A stretch of DNA of 64,000 bases, from assembly GCA_963712055.1 (NCBI GenBank), contig CAVQGN010000002.1, positions 62,001 to 126,000 on the forward strand, read 5' to 3'. Shown piece by piece: positions 19,327 through 29,111 of the stretch. The notes beneath the pieces are model-generated. The model was given only the letters and a program-made list of their open reading frames with translations, made no database searches and was not told the DNA's origin. The DNA is from JAHBVL01 sp963712055. GTDB taxonomy: Bacteria > Chloroflexota > Chloroflexia > Thermomicrobiales > UBA6265. The translations under genes were made by a program, and so were the position numbers. The first letter of the stretch is position 1. Each line of letters opens with the position of its first letter.

Positions 19327-20666
19327 GTTTTCAACTCCGCCGCCAGTCGGTCGTCGTCAGCTAGCGCCAAATCCGTGGGTGCTTCGAAACGGGCGAAAAC
19401 CGCCTCGACATGTGTCAGCTGATCAGCAGGATCCATGAGCGAATCGATCTCCTCGGGCGAAAGGAGTGCATGGATCTGCGGATCGGCGACTACGAGATCG
19501 CGAAATGGCTTGTCGTTTTGCCACGCGTCCATGGCGTTTCGCTGGACGGCCTTGTACGCATCCTGCCTGTCCATTCCCTTGGTCACGAGTTCGAGCATGA
19601 GCCGCTGGGAATAGATCAACCCTCCCGTCAATTCGAGATTCTTCAGCATCCGGTCGGGGAAGATCTTGAGACCACTGAGGATTTCGGTCAGGAGGGATAG
19701 CGAATAGTCGGCGACAATGCAGGCATCTGGAAAAATCACTCTCTCGACCGAGCTGTGGCTGATGTCACGCTCATGCCAGAGCGGGACGTTCTCGAAACCG
19801 GCCATCGCATAGCCGCGCAGGAGCCGTGACAAGCCCGTGAGACGCTCAGATTCATGAGGATTGCGTTTGTGCGGCATTGCTGAGGACCCCTGGTTGCCTG
19901 CGCCAAACGGTTCTTCTGCTTCTCTCACTTCGGTCCGCTGCAGATGCCGGATTTCGACCGAGATCTTCTCTATCGTGCCGCCAATTCCCGCCAGAACTGA
20001 AAGGAAAAAAGCATGCCGATCGCGTTGAATCACCTGATTTGACGCTGGTGCGACGGCTAGGCCAAGATCCTGGCAGACTTCGAGTTCGACGTCTGGTGGC
20101 ACGTGCGCATGCGTACCAACGGCGCCAGAGATTTTGCCCACACTCATGTCCGCCAGCGCAAGGTCGAAGCGACGACGATGCCGTTGCATTTCGTCGAACC
20201 AGATCAGCGCTTTCAACCCAAACGTTGTCGGTTCCGCATGGACCCCGTGCGTCCGACCAATCATCATCGTGTTGCGGTGCTGCTGAGCCAGATCATATAG
20301 AGCGAGAATGACAGCATCGAGTTCGCGTCGGATCAGCAAACCAGCTTCAGTGACCTGAATCCCGAGACCGGTGTCCACGACATCCGAGCTCGTTAAACCG
20401 TGATGAATGTAACGCGCATCCGCGCCAACTGTTTCACCGGTTGCGCGCAGAAAAGCAATGACGTCGTGATCCGTTTCGGCTTCGATCTCTCGCATCCGGT
20501 TGATATCGCAGGATGCCTGGCGGATCGCTGGCATGGATGTTTCGGGAATGATGCCACGTCGAGCCCAGGCCTCAGCGACCGCCTTTTCGACCTCCAACCA
20601 GGCATCGATCTTGCGTTGATCGCTCCATATCTCGCCCATTTCTGGTCGGGTGTAGCGATCGATCAT
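19323..20666 (-). CDS. purB: Adenylosuccinate lyase
   Basis: Fumarase-superfamily lyase acting twice in purine synthesis (SAICAR and adenylosuccinate), 447 residues. The signature SSAMPHKRNPHESE is present, as are THGVHAEPTTFG and HHGLTSSDVVDTG. I chose ATG 20666, which gives the standard N-terminus MIDRYTRPEM and has AAGGA about 9 bases upstream; the frame is open a further 42 codons. First gene of the minus-strand pur-gcv run. Confidence 0.96.
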   Translation of the reverse strand: MIDRYTRPEMGEIWSDQRKIDAWLEVEKAVAEAWARRGIIPETSMPAIRQASCDINRMREIEAETDHDVIAFLRATGETVGADARYIHHGLTSSDVVDTGLGIQVTEAGLLIRRELDAVILALYDLAQQHRNTMMIGRTHGVHAEPTTFGLKALIWFDEMQRHRRRFDLALADMSVGKISGAVGTHAHVPPDVELEVCQDLGLAVAPASNQVIQRDRHAFFLSVLAGIGGTIEKISVEIRHLQRTEVREAEEPFGAGNQGSSAMPHKRNPHESERLTGLSRLLRGYAMAGFENVPLWHERDISHSSVERVIFPDACIVADYSLSLLTEILSGLKIFPDRMLKNLELTGGLIYSQRLMLELVTKGMDRQDAYKAVQRNAMDAWQNDKPFRDLVVADPQIHALLSPEEIDSLMDPADQLTHVEAVFARFEAPTDLALADDDRLAAELKT

Positions 20667-20996
20667 TTGAGCGGGGTCCTTGGTTTTTCGGGCGCAGCTA
20701 GCCGCAACGCGCTGGAAAGTATACGGGTGAAGCGTTGAGAATTCCTCATTCTGAACGTACACTGACCGCAACAGTGAGGCCGTTTTCGTCACCGAGAGAT
20801 ACTGTTCGGCTGAGCAGACTGTTTGCTTCTAACTAGGACGTAGCGATCAGCTCTACGCCTTGCTGTCGACTCACTTCTGTTCGCTCGGTTTGTACTAGCC
20901 AGGCGGACAGGGGATTTGGCACGTCAACCGTGCGTTATGGATTGACCAACGTTTTACACGGGTACTGGTTTCCCTTCCCGTTGGGAGGCTCACACA
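20667..20996. promoter_or_regulatory. Divergent promoter region between purB and glmS
   Basis: A 330-base region serving both directions. On the minus strand a TATACT box at 20718-20723 is the clearest -10 candidate for the purB operon, 52 bases before its start. On the plus strand, GGGAGG just before glmS is its ribosome binding site; -35/-10 pairs there are only approximate. I looked for a glmS ribozyme core and a purine riboswitch and saw neither. Confidence 0.5.
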
Positions 20997-22766
20997 ATGT
21001 GCGGCATCTTTGCTTACGTCGGTGAAAAGACTGCGATCGGGCCACAGGTCCTGGGGGCGCTCAAAACGCTCGAATACCGGGGCTATGACTCCTGGGGCGT
21101 CGCGGTTGGAAACGGGACGGAAGTCGCGGTCGAGAAAGCCATCGGCAAGATCGGCGGGGCCTCGGTGGCTCTCCCGGAATCGGATATCGGATTTGGTCAC
21201 ACTCGCTGGGCCACCCACGGTGGCGTCACCCACGCCAATGCGCACCCCCACCTCGATTGTTCCCACTCAATTGCCGTGGTCCACAACGGCATCGTCGAAA
21301 ATTACCGTGATCTTCGCGCAGGAGTGAGTGCCGACGGTCATCCGCTGGTTTCCGAAACCGACTCAGAGGTCATCCCGCATTTGCTCGAGATCGAGTGGTC
21401 GAACCCACAGCAGAGCCGTCTAGAGGGCTTTCGGCTGGTCTTTCAGCGCCTCGATGGTCTGAACGCGGTTATCGCTATGGATCTCTCGGCGCGAACGCTT
21501 TTTGCGGCCAAGAATGTCTCTCCGTTGGTGATTGGCAAAGGAGCCAGGGGATACACCCTCGCCTCCGATGCGCTGGCGCTCGAGCAATACGCTGATATGG
21601 TCTGCTATCTCGAAGATGGCCAAGTTGCCCAGGTCACTGGCACGACGATTGATCTGATCGATAGCGAAACTGGAGCGCCGATCTCCCCGGCCTGGCATCC
21701 ACTCCAAATCGAAACTCGCGATCTCTCGCTAGGCAGTTTCCGCGATTTCATGTCCAAGGAAATGGCGGAGCAACCCGAGGTGCTTCATCGACTTGTTGCC
21801 GACGGTCAGGAGCAGATTCGCGAATTGGCCGAAGCGATCCAGAATTCCTACGGCACCTTTCTGATCGGCTGTGGAACCGCCTCGTACGCGGCGTTGACAG
21901 GGTCCTACCTCTTTTCGAGGATCGCATCGCGACATGTCAACTTCGTGGTCGGATCTGAATTCAAGTACTACGAGCATTTTCTGACGCCGCGAAGTCTGGT
22001 TGTAGCGATGTCGCAGAGCGGTGAAACCGCCGACATTATCGAGGCCATGCTCTCGGCTCGCGGTCGAGAATCGCGGTTGGCTGCGCTCGTCAATGCCGAG
22101 CATTCGACGCTCGACCGGATGGTCGATTTGCGGGTTCACCTCAATGCTGGGCCCGAGCAGTGCGTGCTTTCCACTAAGGCGTACACAGCCAAAGTAGCCG
22201 TGCTGCTTATGGTCGCCCACGAACTCGCTGGCACCCCCGAAATCGGACGCGACCTCGTTCTCCAGGCGGCTGAGGGTTTGTCAACGATGCTGCAGGAGGA
22301 CTGGGTAGCCAATGTGCGGCTGATCGCCAGCACGATTTTCGCCGCCGATCATCTCTTCGTCATCGGACGAGGATTGTCCTACCCGACCGCTCTCGAAGCA
22401 GCGCTCAAGATCAAAGAGGTTTCCTATATCCACGCCGAGGGTTTCGCCGGGGGCGAACTGAAGCATGGGGTCATCGCTCTGGTTCAGGGAGGGACGCCGT
22501 GCGTGGTCTACGCACCGATGGACGAAACGCGGAACGACATTCTTTCCGGAGCGATGGAGCTCAAAGCACGGGGAGGGCACATCATCGGGATCAGCCCGCA
22601 AAACGATCCCGTTTTCGACGCCTTCATCGAAACACCCGATATCGGCGACGCCGCTCCGATCGTGCAGGCGCTTCCGGCGCAGATGATCGGGTACCACGCC
22701 GCCATGCTGCGCGGCAACGATCCCGACAAACCGCGGAATCTCGCCAAGAGCGTTACCGTCAAATGA
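20997..22766 (+). CDS. glmS: Glutamine-fructose-6-phosphate aminotransferase
   Basis: Makes glucosamine-6-phosphate for cell-wall amino sugars. The 589-residue protein has an N-terminal Ntn glutaminase domain with Cys2 exposed after Met removal (MCGIFAYVG), the segments EYRGYDSWG, GHTRWATHGG and HNGIVENY, then two SIS isomerase domains with GCGTASYAALTGSY and MSQSGETADI, and a near-C-terminal LAKSVTVK tail. A GGGAGG site precedes the ATG. Its stop overlaps tatD by 4 bases. Confidence 0.97.
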   Translation: MCGIFAYVGEKTAIGPQVLGALKTLEYRGYDSWGVAVGNGTEVAVEKAIGKIGGASVALPESDIGFGHTRWATHGGVTHANAHPHLDCSHSIAVVHNGIVENYRDLRAGVSADGHPLVSETDSEVIPHLLEIEWSNPQQSRLEGFRLVFQRLDGLNAVIAMDLSARTLFAAKNVSPLVIGKGARGYTLASDALALEQYADMVCYLEDGQVAQVTGTTIDLIDSETGAPISPAWHPLQIETRDLSLGSFRDFMSKEMAEQPEVLHRLVADGQEQIRELAEAIQNSYGTFLIGCGTASYAALTGSYLFSRIASRHVNFVVGSEFKYYEHFLTPRSLVVAMSQSGETADIIEAMLSARGRESRLAALVNAEHSTLDRMVDLRVHLNAGPEQCVLSTKAYTAKVAVLLMVAHELAGTPEIGRDLVLQAAEGLSTMLQEDWVANVRLIASTIFAADHLFVIGRGLSYPTALEAALKIKEVSYIHAEGFAGGELKHGVIALVQGGTPCVVYAPMDETRNDILSGAMELKARGGHIIGISPQNDPVFDAFIETPDIGDAAPIVQALPAQMIGYHAAMLRGNDPDKPRNLAKSVTVK

Positions 22767-23560
22767 CCAAAACGCATCCAACGCGCCACTTCATCGACAC
22801 CCATTGCCATATTGACGATCCCGTCTTCGATGCCGATCGCGAGGCGATTCTCGCAAGCTGCCTCGAATCTGGTGTCGATCTCGTAGTCGACATTGCCTAC
22901 CGTGAACCGCTTTGGCAGCGTGCCGCTGGTCTTGCGGCAGACAATCCGCAGATTGCCATCGTGACAGGACTCCACCCGAATCATGCTGACGAATGGAACG
23001 ATGTGACTGAGATCCGACTGCGACGGACAATCGCCGAACTGAAACCGGTCGGTCTCGGCGAAACCGGTCTCGACGCGTTTCGCGACCATGTTTCCCGAGA
23101 TGAACAGATTCAGGCATTCAGTGGTCAGATGGCAATCGCCGCCGAACGAGATTTGCCAGTGGTACTGCACCTCCGCGGAGAGGTCGAGCACGATGTGTTG
23201 ACCGTCCTTTCGGAGTACCCCGGCGTCCATTGTGTTTTTCACTGCTTCGAAGGAACCGAGAAGCTCTGGTCGTGGTTGCTCGAACGTGACCATACGATCG
23301 GGGTTGGCGGTCTGATGACCAGGTCGAAGTCGGTCGAACTCCGCAACCTGATCGGCCAGACGCCGATCGAGTCGATCGTTCTCGAAACAGACTCGCCTTA
23401 CCTTTCGCCGCGCGGGTGGAAGTCACAGCGAAACACGCCGGAGTCGATCCCACGCATTGCACGGGCACTTGCTGACCTGACCGGGCTCAGTGTTGCCGAG
23501 ATCAGCGCCAAGACCACCGCGCGAGCCGAGGCGGTGTTTGGTCTCGGAGACTCGCCATGA
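22763..23560 (+). CDS. tatD: TatD family metal-dependent deoxyribonuclease
   Basis: Amidohydrolase-fold hydrolase, 265 residues, of the TatD/YcfH family (3'-5' exonuclease or D-aminoacyl-tRNA deacylase activity reported in the family). Metal ligands are visible: FIDTHCHIDD, GLGETGLD, VVLHLR, VFHCFEG and ETDSPYLSPRG. ATG 22763 overlaps the glmS stop (ATGA), and the end overlaps the next gene by 4 bases. A longer frame upstream is only an alternative reading of glmS. Confidence 0.92.
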   Translation: MTKTHPTRHFIDTHCHIDDPVFDADREAILASCLESGVDLVVDIAYREPLWQRAAGLAADNPQIAIVTGLHPNHADEWNDVTEIRLRRTIAELKPVGLGETGLDAFRDHVSRDEQIQAFSGQMAIAAERDLPVVLHLRGEVEHDVLTVLSEYPGVHCVFHCFEGTEKLWSWLLERDHTIGVGGLMTRSKSVELRNLIGQTPIESIVLETDSPYLSPRGWKSQRNTPESIPRIARALADLTGLSVAEISAKTTARAEAVFGLGDSP

Positions 23561-24216
23561 CCCTGGACGCTGCAACCCGGCCATCATTCACGATTGTTGT
23601 CGCGACCAGCAACCCCGGGAAAATCGCCGAGATTCAGGCGCTCCTTCCATCGGATTTCCGAGCGGTCAGTCTGTCCAGGTTTGCCCTCGTCATGCCACCC
23701 GAAACCGGTTCGACGTTCAGGGAAAACGCGGTCGCCAAAGCCCAATTCGTAGCAAGCAGGACCGGCTTTGTTGCCATCGCCGATGACTCCGGTCTTGAGG
23801 TTGACACCCTCGGAGGACGACCCGGTATCTATTCCGCCCGGTTCGCTGGCGAAAGCGCCAGTGACGACGAGAACATCGACAAACTCCTCAAGGAGCTGGA
23901 AGATGTCGCCGACCCTGAACGAAGCGCGCGGTTCACCTGTGCGATCGCGCTGGCAATACCGGAGTCAGTGATTGTCACGAGCGAAGGGTTCCTTCCCGGA
24001 AGGATCGCATTTCACCGCCGGGGTACCCACGGATTTGGCTACGACCCTATTCTGCGCTTGCCTGATGGTCGTCACCTTGCTGAACTCGAACCAGCCGAGA
24101 AAAACACGATCAGCCACCGCGCGCAAGCGATGAGGGAACTCCTCCCCGCCTTCTCTCGGATCCGCGAGGCCGCTCCTGTGCCTTCGACGGGAGATCCGGA
24201 AGGATCAGAAGCATGA
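23557..24216 (+). CDS. rdgB: Non-canonical purine NTP pyrophosphatase (RdgB/HAM1)
   Basis: Hydrolyses dITP, XTP and similar nucleotides, cleaning the nucleotide pool. Of 219 residues, the core VVATSNPGKIAEIQ, ADDSGLEVDTLGGRPGIYSA, HGFGYDPI and the late SHRAQAMREL motifs are all intact. A C-terminal tail of about 20 residues is extra. Overlaps tatD and the downstream Mur ligase-like gene by 4 bases each, so all four genes from glmS form a coupled operon. Confidence 0.95.
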   Translation: MTLDAATRPSFTIVVATSNPGKIAEIQALLPSDFRAVSLSRFALVMPPETGSTFRENAVAKAQFVASRTGFVAIADDSGLEVDTLGGRPGIYSARFAGESASDDENIDKLLKELEDVADPERSARFTCAIALAIPESVIVTSEGFLPGRIAFHRRGTHGFGYDPILRLPDGRHLAELEPAEKNTISHRAQAMRELLPAFSRIREAAPVPSTGDPEGSEA

Positions 24217-25418
24217 CTGACTCGGTCTCGCTCACCGCAGTCGCGGCGCCATCCTTTCGAGAATGGCAACGATCAATTGTCGAAGCCGGCGGGTTACCAC
24301 TCGTTGTCGTTGCCGGGTCGCGAGGCAAATCGACGGTTTCGCACTTGACCCAATCAATGATGCGAACCGGTATCCGAAGCGCTTGCCGAACAGAAGATGG
24401 CGTCTGGATCGAAGGTGATCTGCAACAGGGCGAGCTAGGCCCCTGGGCGACGGTTATGGAACGCCTCACAATCCGCGATCTGGACTTCGCAGTCTGGGAA
24501 ACTGACTGGCAATCCGAACATGCCATCCCTGCAGACACAAGGATCGGCGGACTTGTCGTCACCAACCTCTGCTCGAATCGGTCGACCTGTCTTGATTATG
24601 TCAACATCGAAGCGGCGGAACGTCTCCTGGAAAAACTCAGCGCGATGGTAAGTCCGGGTGGGTTCGTGGTGGTCAACGGTGACGATTACCAGCTTGCAGA
24701 TATGCCGATTTCTCCGGATTCGATGCTCGTCAAAACAGGACTCGGGCTTGACGGACCGGTCATGCAAGCGCATCACCTCTCCGGAGGATTGACCGGTTGG
24801 CTGCAATCGGGCCAACTCGTGATCGGGACGGTCGACCAAGTTTCGTTGCTCGGCGAGAGCGGAGAAATGCAATTTGCGCTCAATGGCGCAGCGTCATTCG
24901 AAGTCCACAACGGTCTGATGGCAGCGGCGGTGGGATGGCTGATGGGACTGAGAACGTCGACGATCGCGTCCACTCTGCGTGAATTCCGCAACGACATCAG
25001 CAACATTCCAGGTTCGTTCAACGTGACCGACGTCAGCGGCGTGTCGCTGGTGCTCGACCGCCCCGCTCCGAGCTGGTTTCTGCAACCAACCATCCGCGCG
25101 GTCAGAGACATGAAAAAAGGCCGACTGATCACCATCTGCGATGTCCTACCGGACGAGCAGCGAGGGGAAGCTGCGGAAATTGGACGACTGCTCGGTCGCA
25201 TTAGCAGCGTGTTGTTTCTTGTGACTGGTCGAGTCACGGACGGAATTGACTGGCGAGAGATTCAAACAGGTGCTGCTCAACTCGACTTCCCACCGCTGGT
25301 AGTTTCCTTCGCAACGATGCAGGCTGCCGTAAAGAAAGCGCTGATCATGGCTCGTCCTGGAGACGCGATCTTCGTCCTGACCGACAAACCCAAGCAGCTC
25401 CAATATCTCTGGAGGTAG
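24213..25418 (+). CDS. Mur ligase-like protein (CapB/cyanophycin synthetase-related)
   Basis: A 401-residue protein with a Mur-ligase central-domain P-loop, VVVAGSRGKSTVSHL (about 31-45), of the GxRGKS form found in CapB/PgsB-type amide ligases, and a C-terminal part with the Mur-type layout (HNGLMAAAVGWLMGL, then IPGSFNVTDVSGVSLVLDRP). Where Mur ligases and cyanophycin synthetase have a DYAHNP-like motif this protein has LDRPAPS, so substrate handling must differ. It is shorter than cyanophycin synthetase and lacks an ATP-grasp half. Substrate unknown; coupled to rdgB by a 4-base overlap. Confidence 0.65.
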   Translation: MTDSVSLTAVAAPSFREWQRSIVEAGGLPLVVVAGSRGKSTVSHLTQSMMRTGIRSACRTEDGVWIEGDLQQGELGPWATVMERLTIRDLDFAVWETDWQSEHAIPADTRIGGLVVTNLCSNRSTCLDYVNIEAAERLLEKLSAMVSPGGFVVVNGDDYQLADMPISPDSMLVKTGLGLDGPVMQAHHLSGGLTGWLQSGQLVIGTVDQVSLLGESGEMQFALNGAASFEVHNGLMAAAVGWLMGLRTSTIASTLREFRNDISNIPGSFNVTDVSGVSLVLDRPAPSWFLQPTIRAVRDMKKGRLITICDVLPDEQRGEAAEIGRLLGRISSVLFLVTGRVTDGIDWREIQTGAAQLDFPPLVVSFATMQAAVKKALIMARPGDAIFVLTDKPKQLQYLWR

Positions 25419-25424
25419 TCCCTC

Positions 25425-28400
25425 CTACCCGGTTGGCTTCAGAACCGACCACTGAAATGCGGGATCCTCGGTCCGCAGCGCTTGGTCACCGAGCAGCCGT
25501 CGGAGATCGGCCACCAGCCTTTCATCAGCGGTGACCCGACGAGTTCGACTCAACAAGCAGATATCCTGATCATCAAGGAGAAGGTGAATCACGACTTCGT
25601 CGTCCCCCTCGGAAGTCTGGAGGATCCGATTGACCTGCTGCATCAATCGGTTCCACTCCTCGTCTGATTCTTGTGGTGGAATGGTGATGTGAAGTTTTCG
25701 CCCAGACGAACCCAACCGCTCCAGCTCCACCGACACCGAGTTGACGATCAACTGGAGTTTCTCGTTACGCCATCCAAGTCGAGCCTGAATATCAAGAATC
25801 GTGTCTGGTTCCAACAGTGTCCCATACGATTCGTAGATCTCCGGCCAGAAGACAAGATCGATACTTCCAGTGAGATCTTCGACTTCGGCGATTGCCATCG
25901 GCTGACCCTTCTTGGTGATCAAGCGGCGAACGGTGATGATCTGGCCAACGATACGAACGTTGTCGCCAGGGGGCAAATCCTTGAGCTCTCCGATCTGATG
26001 ACGACCATGCAGTCCCGTCTGCTGCAATGCTTCGACTACCGGATGATTCGACACGTACACGCCGAGCAACTCCCGTTCCCAATTGAGCAGCTGCTTCATG
26101 GAGAATTCACCGGTGTCCGGCAAGCGTTGCGCAGTCAGCACCGGCTGCTCAGCGCCGGCGGTCAGATCGAAAACCAGTTGCCCGCGACTAACGGCCTTCC
26201 GTCGCTGATTGGCGGAACCGATTGCCAGATCGAGCGCTTCGAGAACGGCTTTGCGCGTGCCAAACGATTCGAACGCGCCTGCCCGGGCCAGGGACTCGGC
26301 CACCCGCTTCGACGATCTCGTCCAATCGACCTCGAAAACGAACTGATCGAGCGACTCGAATCTTCGCGTATCGATGTTGTTGCGCGCATCGACGATAGCC
26401 GCAGCAGCGCCCCGCCCGACGGTTTTTACCGCTGACAAGCCGAAACGAATGACCTCACTCCCGTCGTCGAGCAGGTCAACTGAAAAATCGAGTTCACTCT
26501 TGTTGATGTCAGGTCCGAGGATCGGAATACCAAGACGACGGCACTCGGCGACATCACTCACAACGCGATCACTGTTGCCTGCATCGGTGGTCAGCAGCGC
26601 CGCCATGAACTCGACCGGATAGTTCGCTTTGAGATACGCGGTCTGGGCGCCGATGACTGCATACGCTGCGCTGTGGGATTTGTTGAATCCATAGCCGGCG
26701 AACTTGAGCATCATGTCAAAGATTTCGTCGGCGAGCCTCTCCGAGATGTTCTGGGCGGTGGCGCCGGCGACGAACTGTGCGCGATAGGTGGCCATGACCT
26801 CAGGCAGTTTCTTGCCCATCGCTTTTCGCAGGCCATCTGCTTCAGCAAGGCTGAAACCGCCGACGATATTGGCGATGGTCATGATCTGTTCCTGGTACAG
26901 CGCCACTCCGTATGTTTCCGAGAGCACGTCTTCGAGCAACGGATGGGCGTATTCGACTGTTTTTCGACCCCGCTTGACCGCGATATATTCGGGCGCGTTT
27001 TCCATTGGACCGGGCCGGATCAACGCCATCAGCGCGACGATATCAGCAAAACGCTCCGGAGCCACATCGATCGTCATGCCGGTGGTCATGCCACCTTCAA
27101 GCTGGAACACGCCGGTCGTGTCGCCGCGTCGGAGCATTTCATACGCGATGGGATCGTCGAGAGGAATGGTGTCAACCGTCAAGTCGGGCCGTTTGCGGCG
27201 TACCATGTCAACCGCTTTGCCGATCACACTCAGTGTCGTCAGCCCAAGAAAATCCATCTTGAGCAGTCCGAGTTCTTCGAGCTGCCCCATCGGGTACTGG
27301 GTCGTAACATCGCCTTCGCTCTTGCCGCCGGCCCGCTGTAGCGGGATCGTCTCCATCAGGGGTTCGCGAGAAATGACCACGCCGGCGGCATGGGTTGAGG
27401 CATGCCGGGAAATGCCTTCGACACGGCGAGCGTTGTCGATCAGTTCGTGTAGCTCCTGATCGTCCCGATAGAGCTGCTGCAATTCCGGGATTGTCTCGAT
27501 CGAGTCAGCGATGTTGATGTTCGGACCCGTCGGGATCAGTTTGGCAACCTGATCGACCCGACTGAGCGGGATAGCCATCGCCCGGCCAACATCCCGCAGT
27601 GACGCCTTGGCGGCCATAGTCCCAAAAGTCGTAATCTGAGCGACGCGATCGTCACCATATTTCTGAACCACGTAATCGATGACTTCCTGCCGACGATCGT
27701 CGGCGAAGTCGATATCGATATCGGGCATCGAGATCCGGGAAGGATTCAGAAATCGCTCGAAGATCAGGCCATGCTCGAGAGGGTCGAGCGCGGTAATTCC
27801 AAGGACATACGCCACGATACTGCCTGCGGCCGAACCGCGACCGGGACCAACGAGAATGCCATTCTCTTTCGCAAAACGGACGAAATCCCAAACGACCAGA
27901 AAATAGTTCGTCAGCTCCATCCCATTTATGACACGAAGTTCATAGCTCAGACGCTCTTCGACCTCACCGGACAGTTCACCGTAGAGCCGGCGCGCACCGT
28001 CACGACAGAGTGTTTCAAGGTAATCAGGATTCGTCATCCCTTCTGGAACATCAAAATCCGGCAGCTGCAAACCTGAGCCGGAGAGATCTAGGTCGCACAT
28101 CTCGGCAATGACCAACGTATTTTTCACCGCACCCGGCACATGGCTGAAGAGATCGGTCATTTCCTGTGGGGTCTTCAGATAGAGCTCATCTGTTTCAGGT
28201 TTGAGTCGTTTGGGATCGTTGAGGGTGGCGTTTGTCTGCACGCACATCAGGATTTCCTGGGCTTTAGCATCTGAGCGAGCGCAGTAATGAACATCGTTGG
28301 TTGCGACGATCGGGATATCGAAAGATTTTGCGATTCTGAGCAGATCACCGTTGACCTGGTGCTGTTCCTTCTGACCGTGATCCTGGATTTCCACAAAGAA

Positions 28401-28931
28401 GCGTTCGCGTCCGAAGATCTCCGTCAGATTGACGGCATAATCCTCGGCAAGCTGCGGGCGATCATAGAGGAGGTTGTTAGCGATCGGCCCCCCGATACAG
28501 GCTGAGGTCGCGATTAATCCATCGCTATGAGACCGCAGCATATCCATATCGATACGCGGACGATAGTAGTAACCCTCGAGGCTTGCTTTGGAAGCAAGCT
28601 TGATCAGATTGCGATAGCCACGATTGTTCTGGGCAAGAAGGAGCAGATGGTACGCCTTGCGCGCCTTCCGTTTTTCCTGGTCGGAAGCGTCTGGCGATGG
28701 CGGACCGGCTGGTCCTTCCGCGAAATACGCCTCCATACCAATGATGGGATGTAGTCCAGCAGAAGACAGCGACTTATGCCATTCGAGTGCCCCGTACATC
28801 ACGCCATGGTCTGTGATGGCCATCGACGTAATCCCGGCAGCCTTGGCATCACGGACGTATTGCTCGGTTTTTCCAACTCCATCGAGAAGGGAGAACTCTG
28901 TGTGGAGGTGCAGGTGAGCAAACTCAGCCAC
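25425..28931 (-). CDS. dnaE: DNA polymerase III alpha subunit
   Basis: Replicative polymerase, 1168 residues from GTG 28931. Domains in order: PHP domain starting FAHLHLHTEFSLLDG, C-family polymerase core with GPGRGSAAGS and the catalytic aspartates in PDIDIDF (about 403-409), a helix-hairpin-helix region, an OB-fold (NVRIVGQIITVRRLITKKG) and a C-terminal tail. GTG 28931 gives the standard MAEFAHLHLH start and has GGAAAGG upstream; an ATG at 28988 would add 19 residues. Only 6 bases separate its stop from that of the convergent Mur ligase-like gene. Confidence 0.97.
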   Translation of the reverse strand: MAEFAHLHLHTEFSLLDGVGKTEQYVRDAKAAGITSMAITDHGVMYGALEWHKSLSSAGLHPIIGMEAYFAEGPAGPPSPDASDQEKRKARKAYHLLLLAQNNRGYRNLIKLASKASLEGYYYRPRIDMDMLRSHSDGLIATSACIGGPIANNLLYDRPQLAEDYAVNLTEIFGRERFFVEIQDHGQKEQHQVNGDLLRIAKSFDIPIVATNDVHYCARSDAKAQEILMCVQTNATLNDPKRLKPETDELYLKTPQEMTDLFSHVPGAVKNTLVIAEMCDLDLSGSGLQLPDFDVPEGMTNPDYLETLCRDGARRLYGELSGEVEERLSYELRVINGMELTNYFLVVWDFVRFAKENGILVGPGRGSAAGSIVAYVLGITALDPLEHGLIFERFLNPSRISMPDIDIDFADDRRQEVIDYVVQKYGDDRVAQITTFGTMAAKASLRDVGRAMAIPLSRVDQVAKLIPTGPNINIADSIETIPELQQLYRDDQELHELIDNARRVEGISRHASTHAAGVVISREPLMETIPLQRAGGKSEGDVTTQYPMGQLEELGLLKMDFLGLTTLSVIGKAVDMVRRKRPDLTVDTIPLDDPIAYEMLRRGDTTGVFQLEGGMTTGMTIDVAPERFADIVALMALIRPGPMENAPEYIAVKRGRKTVEYAHPLLEDVLSETYGVALYQEQIMTIANIVGGFSLAEADGLRKAMGKKLPEVMATYRAQFVAGATAQNISERLADEIFDMMLKFAGYGFNKSHSAAYAVIGAQTAYLKANYPVEFMAALLTTDAGNSDRVVSDVAECRRLGIPILGPDINKSELDFSVDLLDDGSEVIRFGLSAVKTVGRGAAAAIVDARNNIDTRRFESLDQFVFEVDWTRSSKRVAESLARAGAFESFGTRKAVLEALDLAIGSANQRRKAVSRGQLVFDLTAGAEQPVLTAQRLPDTGEFSMKQLLNWERELLGVYVSNHPVVEALQQTGLHGRHQIGELKDLPPGDNVRIVGQIITVRRLITKKGQPMAIAEVEDLTGSIDLVFWPEIYESYGTLLEPDTILDIQARLGWRNEKLQLIVNSVSVELERLGSSGRKLHITIPPQESDEEWNRLMQQVNRILQTSEGDDEVVIHLLLDDQDICLLSRTRRVTADERLVADLRRLLGDQALRTEDPAFQWSVLKPTG

Positions 28932-29024
28932 AAGGGGCCTTTCCAGCGAACGGGTTCCTCCCGGCCGATTGACCGTCAGGTCATACAATTTTCGCTTACA
29001 AGCCTAAACCTGGTCCAATTACCT

Positions 29025-29099
29025 GGACAAAAACAGACGCGACCATGTGCTTCATGCGGACCGGGCGGGGAGACCGGTGTTTCGGCACAGGGTCGCGTC
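29025..29099 (-). terminator. Intrinsic terminator after the XRE regulator gene
   Basis: On the minus strand GACGCGACC (29099-29091) pairs with GGTCGCGTC (29044-29036), enclosing a smaller ACCGG/CCGGT hairpin, and is followed by TGTTTTTG. It lies 12 bases past the regulator stop and before dnaE, so it should insulate dnaE from that transcript. Confidence 0.6.
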
Positions 29100-29111
29100 A
29101 GCGACGAAGAC

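Noticed and set aside
20667..20996. Possible glmS ribozyme or purine riboswitch
   Set aside because: No conserved ribozyme core or riboswitch junction found by eye in the leader.
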